Positions 34,220 to 43,693 of a DNA stretch of 64,000 nucleotides are shown here, one piece after another. The notes under the pieces were generated by a model that was not told the DNA's origin, did no database searches, and saw only the letters and a program-made list of their open reading frames with translations. Position numbers and translations under genes: made by a program. The stretch's first letter is position 1. Each line of letters begins with the position of its first letter. Source of the DNA: JAJFKB01 sp965230515 (GTDB lineage: Bacteria > Pseudomonadota > Gammaproteobacteria > Pseudomonadales > IMCC2047). The stretch spans positions 1,426,001 through 1,490,000 of the forward strand of contig OZ246007.1 in assembly GCA_965230515.1 (NCBI GenBank), written 5' to 3'.

Positions 34220-35551
34220 TTAACGCAGCAAGCCGCCGCTACCATATCCTTTAAGATTCGATTTCTTGAGCAAGGACTCATACTGGTGCGACATGAGATG
34301 CGACTGCACCTGAGACATAAAGTCCATTACCACTACCACCACAATCAATACCGAAGTCCCGCCAAAATAGAAGGGCACGTTCGCGGTATTAATCAGCAAC
34401 AATGGCAGCAAAGAAACCATCGTAATATAGATACCACCGAACAGAGTCAGACGTGTCATCACTCCGTCCACATAAGATGCCGACTGTTCGCCTGGGCGAA
34501 TCCCGGGAATAAAAGCCCCGGAGCGTTTCAGGTTATCCGCAACATCTCTTGGATTAAACATCAATGCCGTATAGAAATAACAAAAGAACATAATCAATGC
34601 GGCAAACAAAATAATATACAACGGTTGGCCTGGCGCTATCAGCAATGAAATATCCTGAAGCCATCCCATTCCCTCACTCTGCCCGAACCACTGCCCGATA
34701 GATGCTGGAAACAACAATATACTGGACGCAAAAATCGGTGGAATCACACCCGCCATATTAACTTTCAGCGGCAGGTGGCTGGTTTGAGCGGCATACATCT
34801 TTTTGCCCTGCTGTCGCTTCGCATAGTTAATCGTGATACGACGCTGCCCTCGCTCCACAAATACTACAAAACCCACCGTTGCTACTGCCAGAAACGCTAT
34901 CGCCAACAGCAATAAGATATTTAAATCACCCTGTCGAGCCGATTCAAAGGACTGTCCAATGGCCGATGGCAAACCAGCAACAATACTGGCGAAGATCAAC
35001 AGCGATATACCGTTACCAATACCTCTTTCGGTGATCTGCTCACCCAACCACATCAGAAAAACTGCACCGGACACCAGCGTTATCACTGCCACAAAATAGA
35101 AGCTATAGGTCGCGGCAAAGGCAATACCCTGATTCGCCAGCCCCATGGACATACCAAGCGCCTGAACCGTTGCCAACACAACCGTTCCATATCGTGTGTA
35201 TTGACTGATTTTACGCCGCCCCGCTTCACCTTCCTTCTTTAACTGCTCCAGATGCGGGCTTACCGCCGTCATCAACTGCATAATAATAGAAGCAGAAATA
35301 TAGGGCATAATACCCAGCGCAAAGATACTCATGCGCTCCAAAGCACCACCTGAAAACATATTAAACAGGCTTAATATGGTGCCCTGGTTTTGCTCAAACA
35401 GCTGCGCCAGACGATCCGGATTAATTCCCGGAACCGGTATATGCGCACCAATTCGGTAAACGATTATAGCCAAAAGCACAAACCGGAGTCGGCGCCATAA
35501 CTCGGCTAACCCGGACTGTGCACTCGCTAGCGAAGCATCAGGTTTAGCCAT
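34220..35551 (-). CDS. secY: Protein translocase subunit SecY
   Basis: This is a 443-residue inner-membrane channel of the Sec system with ten predicted spans. Landmarks are the N-terminal ELWRRLRFVLLAIIVYRIG, VPGINPDRLAQLF (plug region), SGGALERMSIFALGIMPYI, WLGEQITERGIGNGISLLIF and the C-terminal FMSQVQSHLMSHQYESLLKK. Its ATG immediately follows the rplO stop, implying translational coupling. Confidence 0.98.
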   Translation of the reverse strand: MAKPDASLASAQSGLAELWRRLRFVLLAIIVYRIGAHIPVPGINPDRLAQLFEQNQGTILSLFNMFSGGALERMSIFALGIMPYISASIIMQLMTAVSPHLEQLKKEGEAGRRKISQYTRYGTVVLATVQALGMSMGLANQGIAFAATYSFYFVAVITLVSGAVFLMWLGEQITERGIGNGISLLIFASIVAGLPSAIGQSFESARQGDLNILLLLAIAFLAVATVGFVVFVERGQRRITINYAKRQQGKKMYAAQTSHLPLKVNMAGVIPPIFASSILLFPASIGQWFGQSEGMGWLQDISLLIAPGQPLYIILFAALIMFFCYFYTALMFNPRDVADNLKRSGAFIPGIRPGEQSASYVDGVMTRLTLFGGIYITMVSLLPLLLINTANVPFYFGGTSVLIVVVVVMDFMSQVQSHLMSHQYESLLKKSNLKGYGSGGLLR

Positions 35552-35986
35552 CTAGTCCTCTAATTTTCCGCCGGCCGCTTCAATAGCAGACTTGGCACCC
35601 TTGGTAGCCTTGAGCCCACTCAGGGTAACCGCTTTATCGATCTCTCCAGAAAGAATGACCTTAACGCTCTTAATGCTATCAGCCACAATATCCGCATCCT
35701 TAAGGGCCTGCAGATTAATTACATCCGCTTCGACCTTCGCGAGATCATTCAACCGGACTTCGGCCACATAGCGCGCTTTTCGCGAACTGAAACCGAACTT
35801 AGGCAGACGCCTTTGCAGCGGCATCTGACCACCCTCAAAACCAGGCTTTACGCCTCCACCAGAGCGTGACTTCTGCCCTTTATGTCCGCGGCCGCTGGTT
35901 TTACCAAGCCCACTACCGATGCCACGACCGACTCTCTTTGCGGAAGGCTTTGAACCCTCTGCCGGGCTAAGTGAATTAAGCCGCAT
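35552..35986 (-). CDS. rplO: 50S ribosomal protein L15
   Basis: This is a 144-residue late-assembly protein. The Gly/Lys-rich N-terminal tail (RVGRGIGSGLGKTSGRGHKG) and the GFEGGQMPLQRRLPKFGF signature are present. It lies between rpmD and secY, as in the spc operon of E. coli. It is full length. Confidence 0.98.
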   Translation of the reverse strand: MRLNSLSPAEGSKPSAKRVGRGIGSGLGKTSGRGHKGQKSRSGGGVKPGFEGGQMPLQRRLPKFGFSSRKARYVAEVRLNDLAKVEADVINLQALKDADIVADSIKSVKVILSGEIDKAVTLSGLKATKGAKSAIEAAGGKLED

Positions 35987-35988
35987 AC

Positions 35989-36177
35989 CTATTCTCCTAC
36001 CACGCTGACCATATAATTAACTTGATTTATCATGCCACGTACCGCTGGGGTATCTTCCAGCTCGACAGTGTGCCCAATACGGCGCAAACCCAAACCACGA
36101 ACAGTTTCTTTGTGCTTAGGCAGACGGCCAATAGTGCTTCGCGTCAAGGTGACCTGTATTCGTTTCGCTTTAGCCAT
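35989..36177 (-). CDS. rpmD: 50S ribosomal protein L30
   Basis: This is a 62-residue protein. IQVTLTRSTIGRLPKHKETV and LGLRRIGHTVELEDTPAVRG are the L30 signature. It starts 4 bases after the rpsE stop and ends 2 bases before rplO, a tightly packed order. Confidence 0.97.
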   Translation of the reverse strand: MAKAKRIQVTLTRSTIGRLPKHKETVRGLGLRRIGHTVELEDTPAVRGMINQVNYMVSVVGE

Positions 36178-36181
36178 TGCT

Positions 36182-36682
36182 CTATCCCACTATCTCTTCA
36201 ACTGTCTTGCCGCGCTTGGCTGCAATATCTTCAGGCGCTTTCATATCCTGTAACCCCTTAAAGGTTGCACGGACAACGTTAACCGGATTGGTTGAACCAT
36301 AGCATTTGGCCAGTACATTCTGTACACCTGCCAACTCCAACACAGCCCGCATCGCGCCACCGGCAATAATTCCTGTACCTTCAGAAGCCGGCTGCATGTA
36401 GACCTTGGAAGCGCCATGACGTGCCCTGATAGGATACTGAAGCGTATTACCGTCCAAGCCCACATTAATCATATTGCGACGCGCAGACTCCATAGCTTTT
36501 TGGATAGCGACCGGTACTTCACGAGCCTTACCCCGACCAAAACCTACACGGCCGTTGCCATCTCCAACTACAGTCAAAGCAGTAAATCCGAAGATTCGTC
36601 CACCCTTGACCACCTTAGCTACGCGGTTAACCTGAACCAGCTTTTCCTGTAACTCAACACCAGTCTGTTCGTTATCTGCCAT
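36182..36682 (-). CDS. rpsE: 30S ribosomal protein S5
   Basis: This is a 166-residue protein that guards decoding accuracy. The N-terminal double-stranded RNA-binding fold has VNRVAKVVKGGRIFGFTALT and GDGNGRVGFGRGKAREVP. The C-terminal half has PASEGTGIIAGGAMRAVLEL. The Lys-Gly-Gly-Arg loop, where spectinomycin-resistance changes occur in E. coli, looks wild type. Confidence 0.98.
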   Translation of the reverse strand: MADNEQTGVELQEKLVQVNRVAKVVKGGRIFGFTALTVVGDGNGRVGFGRGKAREVPVAIQKAMESARRNMINVGLDGNTLQYPIRARHGASKVYMQPASEGTGIIAGGAMRAVLELAGVQNVLAKCYGSTNPVNVVRATFKGLQDMKAPEDIAAKRGKTVEEIVG

Positions 36683-36692
36683 GTTTAAACCC

Positions 36693-37043
36693 TTAAAATT
36701 CTAGACCGCCTTCGCGGGCTGCATCAGCAAGTGCCTTCACTCGCCCATGATATTTAAACCCAGAGCGGTCGAAAGAAACGCTCTCTATTCCGGCTTCTTT
36801 AGCCCGTTCTGCCAGCAGTGCACCAACCTTGCTGGCAGCCTCTGCGTTCCCGGTTGAGCCTTCACGTAGGTCTTTATCCAGAGTTGAGGCACTCACCAGT
36901 ACTTCACCGCCGGTTGGCCCGATAATCTGTGCGTAAATATGGCGCGGCGTACGGTTAATACAAAGTCTGTTAACCTCTAATTCGCGAAGTTTAAACCTGG
37001 TTTTCCGGCCACGGCGTAAACGGGCAACTTTCTTTTCACTCAT
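36693..37043 (-). CDS. rplR: 50S ribosomal protein L18
   Basis: This is a 116-residue 5S rRNA-binding protein. The basic N-terminus (KVARLRRGRKTRFKLRELEV) and the C-terminal FDRSGFKYHGRVKALADAAR are typical. It lies between rplF and rpsE in the conserved order. Confidence 0.98.
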   Translation of the reverse strand: MSEKKVARLRRGRKTRFKLRELEVNRLCINRTPRHIYAQIIGPTGGEVLVSASTLDKDLREGSTGNAEAASKVGALLAERAKEAGIESVSFDRSGFKYHGRVKALADAAREGGLEF

Positions 37044-37051
37044 AATGTTAC

Positions 37052-37585
37052 CTATTTCTTCTTAGCTTCTTTACGGCGGACATACTCATCGGCATAACGA
37101 ACACCTTTACCCTTATAGGGCTCCGGCGGACGGAAAGCGCGAATTTCTGCGGCCACCTGCCCAACGAGTTGCTTGTCCACACCTTTCAGCACTACTTCAG
37201 TCTGACTTGGTGTTTCCGCAGTAACTCCCTCAGGCAATTGATAATCGATAGGGTGAGAGAAGCCAAGCGTCAGATTGACCACTTTCCCGCTTACTTTCGC
37301 CCGATAACCTACGCCCTGCAGCTCTAGCTTTTTCTCGAAACCCTGGCTTACACCGGTCACCATATTATTGACCAAAGCACGCACAGTTCCGGACATCGCT
37401 CGAGAATGCTTTGCGCCATCACGCGCAGCAAATACCAGCTGGTTATCTTCTTGCTTCATCTCGACCGATGAATCTATATCAAGATTCAAAGAGCCTTTAC
37501 TTCCCTTAACTACCAGTGCCTGGCCATTAAGGTTGATCTCTACACCAGCAGGCAATGCAACTGGATTATTAGCTACCCTAGACAT
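37052..37585 (-). CDS. rplF: 50S ribosomal protein L6
   Basis: This is a 177-residue protein at the base of the L7/L12 stalk with two related domains. It has MSRVANNPVALPAGVEINLN at the start, ELQGVGYRAKVSGKVVNLTL in the middle and the C-terminal signature PEPYKGKGVRYADEYVRRKE. It is full length. Confidence 0.98.
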   Translation of the reverse strand: MSRVANNPVALPAGVEINLNGQALVVKGSKGSLNLDIDSSVEMKQEDNQLVFAARDGAKHSRAMSGTVRALVNNMVTGVSQGFEKKLELQGVGYRAKVSGKVVNLTLGFSHPIDYQLPEGVTAETPSQTEVVLKGVDKQLVGQVAAEIRAFRPPEPYKGKGVRYADEYVRRKEAKKK

Positions 37586-37594
37586 AACCCTATC

Positions 37595-37990
37595 CTAGAA
37601 AACGGTACAAATTACTTCGCCACCGACGCCCGCTGCTAAAGCGGCTTTGTCAGTCATGACACCCTTGGAGGTGGAAATAATGGAAACACCCAATCCACCT
37701 CGCACCTTTGGCAACTCATCTTTACCCTTAAACAAACGCAAACCCGGTCGACTTGCCCTTTTGATTTCCTCAATAACCGGCTTCCCTTCAAAGTACTTAA
37801 GCGCAATGTTCAGCTCAGGCTTAACTGCGTCTTCACTAACAGAAAAGTCTGTCACGAACCCTTCTTCTTTCAGTACATTTGCAATGGCTACCTTCATTTT
37901 TGATGAAGGCATTGTTACGTCGGTTTTAGCCGCCATTTGCGCGTTGCGGATACGGGTAAACATATCCGCCAGTGTATCTTGCATGCTCAT
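37595..37990 (-). CDS. rpsH: 30S ribosomal protein S8
   Basis: This is a 131-residue primary 16S rRNA-binding protein. It starts MSMQDTLADMFTRIRNAQMA. The C-terminal RGGLGVSIISTSKGVMTDKA is the S8 signature. In E. coli S8 represses the spc operon by binding near rplE. I did not test whether a similar site exists here. Confidence 0.98.
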   Translation of the reverse strand: MSMQDTLADMFTRIRNAQMAAKTDVTMPSSKMKVAIANVLKEEGFVTDFSVSEDAVKPELNIALKYFEGKPVIEEIKRASRPGLRLFKGKDELPKVRGGLGVSIISTSKGVMTDKAALAAGVGGEVICTVF

Positions 37991-38022
37991 ATTAAATCGC
38001 GCTCCTAAATTCTGAATTCAAC

Positions 38023-38328
38023 TTACCAACTGGACTTTTTCAGGCCCGCAATATCACCACGCATGGCTGCTTCACGCAGCTTGTTGCGTCCCAGGCGAAA
38101 CTTACGATATACCCCATGAGGTCGCCCGGTTAACTGACAACGATTCTGCAAGCGAGAGGGGCTTGCATTACGAGGCAGACTTTGCAATTTAATTTGCGCG
38201 TCCCAACGCTCCTCGTCACTCAGGCTCTGATCCTTGATCATCGCCTTAAGCTCTGCCCTTTTTTTCGCATATTTTGCGACAGTATTTTGGCGCTTTTTCT
38301 CGCGCTCAACCATGGAAACCTTAGCCAT
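38023..38328 (-). CDS. rpsN: 30S ribosomal protein S14
   Basis: This is the 101-residue zinc-free (C-minus) long form of S14, as in E. coli. It starts MAKVSMVEREKKRQNTVAKY and ends FRLGRNKLREAAMRGDIAGL followed by KKSSW. The RNRCQLTGRPHG-like segment reads QNRCQLTGRPHGVYRKF. It lies between rplE and rpsH. Confidence 0.98.
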   Translation of the reverse strand: MAKVSMVEREKKRQNTVAKYAKKRAELKAMIKDQSLSDEERWDAQIKLQSLPRNASPSRLQNRCQLTGRPHGVYRKFRLGRNKLREAAMRGDIAGLKKSSW

Positions 38329-38339
38329 CGTATCTTTTC

Positions 38340-38879
38340 CTATTCCTTAAAGGGGAAGTTCAGCGCTTTTAACAGCGCCCGGCCTTCGTCATTACTGTTC
38401 GCTGTAGTGGTCACAGTAATATCAAGACCGCGGATTTTATCTACATTGTCATAATCAATTTCTGGGAAAATGATCTGTTCACGGACACCCATGCTGTAGT
38501 TGCCCCGTCCGTCAAACGACTTGGGATTCAAGCCACGGAAATCTCGAATTCGCGGTATCGCGATATCAATCAGGCGATCCAGAAACTCCCACATGCGTTC
38601 TTTACGCAATGTGACCTTACAGCCAATCGGGTAGCCCTCTCGCACCTTAAAGCCGGCGATTGATTTTCGAGCATTAGTAACAACCGGTTTTTGCCCTACA
38701 ATCAGTTCCAGCTCGGATACAGCTTTTTCCATCAGCTTTTTATCGCCGATTGCCTCACCAACACCCATATTCAAAGTAACCTTGGTTACTTTAGGTACTG
38801 CCATCACATTATCGTAGCCAAATTCCTTGGTCAGGGAATCAATGACTTCGCTCTTATAAAGCTCTCTTAATCTCGACAT
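38340..38879 (-). CDS. rplE: 50S ribosomal protein L5
   Basis: This is a 179-residue 5S rRNA-binding protein at the central protuberance. It has KVTLNMGVGEAIGDKKLMEK, SIAGFKVREGYPIGCKVTLR and the C-terminal DITVTTTANSNDEGRALLKA. It is full length. Confidence 0.98.
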   Translation of the reverse strand: MSRLRELYKSEVIDSLTKEFGYDNVMAVPKVTKVTLNMGVGEAIGDKKLMEKAVSELELIVGQKPVVTNARKSIAGFKVREGYPIGCKVTLRKERMWEFLDRLIDIAIPRIRDFRGLNPKSFDGRGNYSMGVREQIIFPEIDYDNVDKIRGLDITVTTTANSNDEGRALLKALNFPFKE

Positions 38880-38898
38880 CTTGTTTTCCAGTCAACTA

Positions 38899-39216
38899 TT
38901 ACGCGTCGATAGCTTCTTGATTCGATTTAAAAATTCGAATTTTGGAGCCATCCTCCAACACCTTAATACCTACACGGTCTGCTTTATTGGTTGCACCGTT
39001 GAAAATCGCCACATTGGAAATGTGTATAGATGCTTCCTTTTCCACAATGCCCCCGGGCGCTCCACGCATAGGGTTGGGTTTGGTATGGCGCTTCACCATA
39101 TTAACCCCAGAAACTATTAGACGATCGTTATTCAACACCCGCGACACCTTACCACGCTTGCCTTTGTCGCGACCGGCAATAACAATTACTTCGTCATCTC
39201 GTTTTATCTTATTCAT
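38899..39216 (-). CDS. rplX: 50S ribosomal protein L24
   Basis: This is a 105-residue assembly-initiator protein with the KOW motif DEVIVIAGRDKGKRGKVSRV. GVNMVKRHTKPNPMRGAPGG is the second hallmark. It follows rplN after 27 bases. Confidence 0.98.
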   Translation of the reverse strand: MNKIKRDDEVIVIAGRDKGKRGKVSRVLNNDRLIVSGVNMVKRHTKPNPMRGAPGGIVEKEASIHISNVAIFNGATNKADRVGIKVLEDGSKIRIFKSNQEAIDA

Positions 39217-39243
39217 CGCTGATCTCTCAAATTTCCAATCTGC

Positions 39244-39612
39244 TTACAGCACTTCCGGAGCCAAAGAAATAATTTTCATAAATTTCTCGCTACGCAACTC
39301 TCGCGTAACTGGCCCAAAAATTCGGGTACCGACAGGAGCATTCTGCTGGTTGAGCAGTACTGCTGCATTTCCGTCAAAGCGAATGATGGAACCGTCAGGG
39401 CGGCGTACACCCTTTCGCGTTCTTACCACAACAGCATTCATCACCTGCCCTTTCTTAACCCGGCCACGCGGAATAGCTTCTTTAACAGTTACCTTGATGA
39501 TGTCTCCAATACGTGCGTAACGACGATGAGAACCGCCCAACACCTTAATACACATCACCCTTCGAGCACCGCTATTATCCGCTACATCTAGCATTGATTC
39601 CGTTTGAATCAT
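39244..39612 (-). CDS. rplN: 50S ribosomal protein L14
   Basis: This is a 122-residue interface protein, one of the most conserved in bacteria. It starts MIQTESMLDVADNSGARRVM and has GSIIRFDGNAAVLLNQQNAP and the C-terminal KFMKIISLAPEVL. In E. coli it opens the spc operon. The 63-base gap before it here shows no convincing promoter, so it may be read from the S10 promoter. Confidence 0.98.
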   Translation of the reverse strand: MIQTESMLDVADNSGARRVMCIKVLGGSHRRYARIGDIIKVTVKEAIPRGRVKKGQVMNAVVVRTRKGVRRPDGSIIRFDGNAAVLLNQQNAPVGTRIFGPVTRELRSEKFMKIISLAPEVL

Positions 39613-39675
39613 TGGTCACTCCAAACCCTATAAATTGCATTCATCTTCAGCAGAAGATTCGTTGCTAACTAAAAC

Positions 39676-39942
39676 TTATTTAAGCTCGATCGCTCGCTCA
39701 TCGATTTTTTCCAACACCCAGGATTTTGTCTTGGACATTGGTCGTGATTCCTTAATAGTCACCACGTCACCCATTCGGCACTCATTGGCTTCATCATGGG
39801 CCCGCATTTTGGTAGACCGTTTGACATACTTGCCATATATAGGATGCTTCATTCGACGCTCAACCAACACGACGATTGACTTATCCATTTTGTTACTGAC
39901 TACCTTACCAGTAACCGTGCGAACACCTGTCTGCTCACCCAT
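39676..39942 (-). CDS. rpsQ: 30S ribosomal protein S17
   Basis: This is an 88-residue OB-fold 16S rRNA-binding protein. I set the start at ATG 39942 (MGEQTGVRTVTGKVVSNKMD), one base after the rpmC stop. An earlier in-frame start would overlap rpmC. GDVVTIKESRPMSKTKSWVL is the C-terminal signature. Confidence 0.97.
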   Translation of the reverse strand: MGEQTGVRTVTGKVVSNKMDKSIVVLVERRMKHPIYGKYVKRSTKMRAHDEANECRMGDVVTIKESRPMSKTKSWVLEKIDERAIELK

Positions 39943-39943
39943 A

Positions 39944-40135
39944 TCAGCCACCTGCCTTTTCTGACAACAGGGTATTAACCCGTGCAATATCTTTACGTAC
40001 CTGCTTCAAGAGGTGCGTCTGACTCAGTTGCCCGCTCGCTTTCTGCATGCGCAGATTAAACTGCTCGCGCAGCAACGATAGCAATTCTGTATTCAAATCC
40101 TCAGCGGATTTGTTTCGCAATTCGTCTGCTTTCAT
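39944..40135 (-). CDS. rpmC: 50S ribosomal protein L29
   Basis: This is a 63-residue two-helix protein beside the peptide exit tunnel. It starts MKADELRNKSAEDLNTELLS and contains QFNLRMQKASGQLSQTHLLK. Its ATG overlaps the rplP stop by one base (TAATG), so the two are translationally coupled. Confidence 0.97.
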   Translation of the reverse strand: MKADELRNKSAEDLNTELLSLLREQFNLRMQKASGQLSQTHLLKQVRKDIARVNTLLSEKAGG

Positions 40136-40548
40136 TACATTACCGTCCGCGTTACGAATGTAGTTGCCACTGGCAATTTAACTGCAGCAAGAGCAAATGC
40201 TTCGCGCGCCATCTCTTCCGACACGCCTTCCATTTCATACAGCACTCGACCTGGCTGGATCTGGCAAACCCAGTATTCAACACTGCCTTTACCCTTACCT
40301 TGCCTGACTTCCAATGGTTTTTTCGTGATCGGTTTATCCGGAAAAATACGAATCCATATTTTCCCGCCCCGTTTCACATGGCGCGTCATAGCACGACGAG
40401 CCGCCTCAATTTGACGAGATGTAATACGACCGCGACCCGTTGCTTTGAGACCAAACTCACCAAAGCTAACTTTACTGCCACGTATCGCCAGGCCTCTATT
40501 ACGGCCCTTCATCATCTTACGATATTTTGTACGTTTCGGTTGTAGCAT
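40135..40548 (-). CDS. rplP: 50S ribosomal protein L16
   Basis: This is a 137-residue protein near the A-site tRNA. It starts MLQPKRTKYRKMMKGRNRGL and has RIFPDKPITKKPLEVRQGKG and VLYEMEGVSEEMAREAFALA. It is full length and coupled to rpmC. Confidence 0.98.
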   Translation of the reverse strand: MLQPKRTKYRKMMKGRNRGLAIRGSKVSFGEFGLKATGRGRITSRQIEAARRAMTRHVKRGGKIWIRIFPDKPITKKPLEVRQGKGKGSVEYWVCQIQPGRVLYEMEGVSEEMAREAFALAAVKLPVATTFVTRTVM

Positions 40549-40567
40549 CGATCCAATTCCTTACCTT

Positions 40568-41263
40568 TTACCGCGAGCCTTTTTTCGCTTGTTGTTTCTG
40601 CTTACTGGCTCGCTCAGCTCTGACCTGTTCAATTCCACCCAGAATTTCACCTTTAAACACCCAGACTTTTACGCCGATAATCCCATAGGTCGTAGAAGCT
40701 TCGCTGGTTGCATAGTCAATATCCGCTCGCAAAGTGTGCAGTGGCACTCGACCTTCACGATACCATTCGGTACGTGCAATCTCCGCTCCACCCAAACGTC
40801 CACCGACCTGGATTTTGATCCCCTGCGCGCCGATACGCATCGCATTTTGTACAGCCCGCTTCATCGCTCGCCTGAACATCACACGACGCTCCAGCTGACT
40901 GGCAACACTGTCTGCCACCAATTGAGCATCCAGCTCAGGTTTGCGCACCTCTTCGATATTAATCTGAACGGGCACACCCATCATCTCGCCAAGCTTGTTT
41001 CTCAGCTTATCGACATCTTCACCTTTTTTGCCGATGACAATACCTGGCCGCGCCGTATAAATGGTAATACGCGCATTCTGTGCCGGTCTCTCAATGAGCA
41101 CGCGGCTCACCGATGCCTGCTTCAATTGCCCGAGTATGTATTCGCGCACCTGCAGATCGTTGAGCAGGTTATCAGCATACTCCTGCCCGCTGGCGTACCA
41201 GATTGAATTATGATCCTTAACTATGCCAAGGCGTATGCCGGTTGGATGTACTTTCTGACCCAT
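40568..41263 (-). CDS. rpsC: 30S ribosomal protein S3
   Basis: This is a 231-residue protein at the mRNA entry tunnel. The start at ATG 41263 (MGQKVHPTGIRLGIVKDHNS) matches the family. An upstream in-frame start would overlap rplV. The KH-type RNA-binding loop is in RPGIVIGKKGEDVDKLRNKL, and GVKVWVFKGEILGG closes the C-terminal domain. Confidence 0.97.
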   Translation of the reverse strand: MGQKVHPTGIRLGIVKDHNSIWYASGQEYADNLLNDLQVREYILGQLKQASVSRVLIERPAQNARITIYTARPGIVIGKKGEDVDKLRNKLGEMMGVPVQINIEEVRKPELDAQLVADSVASQLERRVMFRRAMKRAVQNAMRIGAQGIKIQVGGRLGGAEIARTEWYREGRVPLHTLRADIDYATSEASTTYGIIGVKVWVFKGEILGGIEQVRAERASKQKQQAKKGSR

Positions 41264-41282
41264 CTGAGCTCCCAGTATCTGC

Positions 41283-41615
41283 TTAGCTATCAGCAACTTT
41301 AACGGTTATATGACAGGAGCGTTTAAATATTCGATCAGCACGGCCTTTTGCCCGTGGCTTAATACGCTTCATCGTCATGCCTTCATCGACAAAAACAGTC
41401 GACACCTTCAATTCATCTACATCAGCCCCTTCATTGTGCTCCGCGTTAGCGATCGCAGAATCCAGGACCTTCTTCAAAATAGCCGCACCTTTTTTGGGAC
41501 TGTAGGCAAGGATATTTAACGCATCCTCTACCGGCTTCCCTCTAATCTGGTCAGCAACCAGGCGCGCTTTTTGGGCTGAGAGCCTGGCGCCTTTTAACTT
41601 TGCCATAGTTTCCAT
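41283..41615 (-). CDS. rplV: 50S ribosomal protein L22
   Basis: This is a 110-residue protein whose hairpin lines the exit tunnel. I chose ATG 41615 (METMAKLKGARLSAQKARLV), with AGAGGA 7 bases upstream. A GTG directly before it is possible. The tunnel hairpin segment reads VDEGMTMKRIKPRAKGRADR, with no obvious macrolide-type insertion or deletion. Confidence 0.97.
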   Translation of the reverse strand: METMAKLKGARLSAQKARLVADQIRGKPVEDALNILAYSPKKGAAILKKVLDSAIANAEHNEGADVDELKVSTVFVDEGMTMKRIKPRAKGRADRIFKRSCHITVKVADS

Positions 41616-41636
41616 CACAATATCCTCTTACCCGTC

Positions 41637-41912
41637 TTAGCGCTTGGCTTTCTTGTCAGCCGCATGGCCGCGATAAGTACGAGTTACAGCAAACTCACCC
41701 AACTTATGGCCCACCATGTCTTCGGTAATAAACACCGGCACATGCTGTCGACCGTTATGAATTGCTATGGTTAAACCCACGAATTCCGGAAAAATGGTCG
41801 ATCTTCGCGACCAGGTCTTAATCGGACGCTTGTCATTCTTTTCCAGCGCTACCTCAACTTTCTTCATCAGGTGCGTATCTGCAAAGGGCCCTTTTTTTAA
41901 TGAACGTGGCAC
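41637..41912 (-). CDS. rpsS: 30S ribosomal protein S19
   Basis: This is a 91-residue head protein that forms a complex with S13. It starts MPRSLKKGPFADTHLMKKVE and has STIFPEFVGLTIAIHNGRQH and DMVGHKLGEFAVTRTYRGHA. It is full length. Confidence 0.98.
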   Translation of the reverse strand: MPRSLKKGPFADTHLMKKVEVALEKNDKRPIKTWSRRSTIFPEFVGLTIAIHNGRQHVPVFITEDMVGHKLGEFAVTRTYRGHAADKKAKR

Positions 41913-41935
41913 AGTTTTATCCTCTTAGCTTACTA

Positions 41936-42766
<831 letters not shown>

Positions 42767-42769
42767 GAA

Positions 42770-43072
42770 TTACCCCTTATCCGCGCTCATGAAGTCGATA
42801 TCCTGACCTTCCTGCAAACGCACATAGGCCTTTCGCAAATCACTGCGCTTACCAATACCATAACGGGTTCGCTTATGCTTACCCTTAATGTTAGCCACCT
42901 GCACACCTTCAACCTTGACATCAAACAGCTGCTCAACCGCAGCTTTGATTTCCGGCTTGGTTGCATCAGGCGCTACTTTGAAAACCACCTGATTATTCAG
43001 CTCAGCTACGACCGTTGCCTTCTCTGAAACGTGCGGCCCCAGTAGAACCTTAAATATGCGCTCTTGATTCAT
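42770..43072 (-). CDS. rplW: 50S ribosomal protein L23
   Basis: This is a 100-residue exit-site protein where trigger factor and SRP dock. It has LLGPHVSEKATVVAELNNQV and VKVEGVQVANIKGKHKRTRY. Its ATG overlaps the rplD stop by four bases (ATGA), a sign of translational coupling. Confidence 0.98.
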   Translation of the reverse strand: MNQERIFKVLLGPHVSEKATVVAELNNQVVFKVAPDATKPEIKAAVEQLFDVKVEGVQVANIKGKHKRTRYGIGKRSDLRKAYVRLQEGQDIDFMSADKG

Positions 43073-43680
43073 CCTAACATCTCCTCAAACTTTTTGAGGG
43101 CCGGAACGGTAATCAGCACCTTGTCATGCGCGATCAGACTAACCGGATCAGCGCCTGCCACATCACAGACATCGACCTTCGGCAGATTTCGCGAAGCCAG
43201 ATACAAATTCTCTCCTACCTCTTCCGATACGACCAACACATCAGCGGTCAAATCAAACTCTTTCAACTTGCCAACCATCGACTTGGTTTTAGGCTGATCA
43301 ACGTCAATGCTCTCTACAACCACCAGGCGCTCCTGGCGCAACAGCTCTGACAGAATCGAACGCATCGCCGCGCGATACATTTTTCTGTTAACCTTTTGCG
43401 AGTGATCCTGCTGCTTCGCAGCAAAAGTCACACCACCACTTCTCCAGATAGGACTTCTAATGGTGCCCGCTCGCGCGCGCCCAGTCCCTTTCTGACGCCA
43501 TGGCTTACGACCGCCGCCATTAACCTCCGAACGTGTTTTCTGCGCTCGGCTACCCTGACGACCACCCGCCATATAAGCGGTAACCACCTGGTGAACCAGC
43601 GCCTCATTAAATTCGCGACCAAAGGCGACCTCTGATAACTCGACCTTTGACTTATCTGCTCCCACGATTGCTAAACTCAT
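43069..43680 (-). CDS. rplD: 50S ribosomal protein L4
   Basis: This is a 203-residue tunnel protein. The tunnel loop lies in GSRAQKTRSEVNGGGRKPWR and QKGTGRARAGTIRSPIWRSG. In E. coli L4 also represses the S10 operon by attenuation in a long leader. The leader here appears too short for that (see findings). Confidence 0.98.
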   Translation of the reverse strand: MSLAIVGADKSKVELSEVAFGREFNEALVHQVVTAYMAGGRQGSRAQKTRSEVNGGGRKPWRQKGTGRARAGTIRSPIWRSGGVTFAAKQQDHSQKVNRKMYRAAMRSILSELLRQERLVVVESIDVDQPKTKSMVGKLKEFDLTADVLVVSEEVGENLYLASRNLPKVDVCDVAGADPVSLIAHDKVLITVPALKKFEEMLG

Positions 43681-43693
43681 TCTCTATATCCCC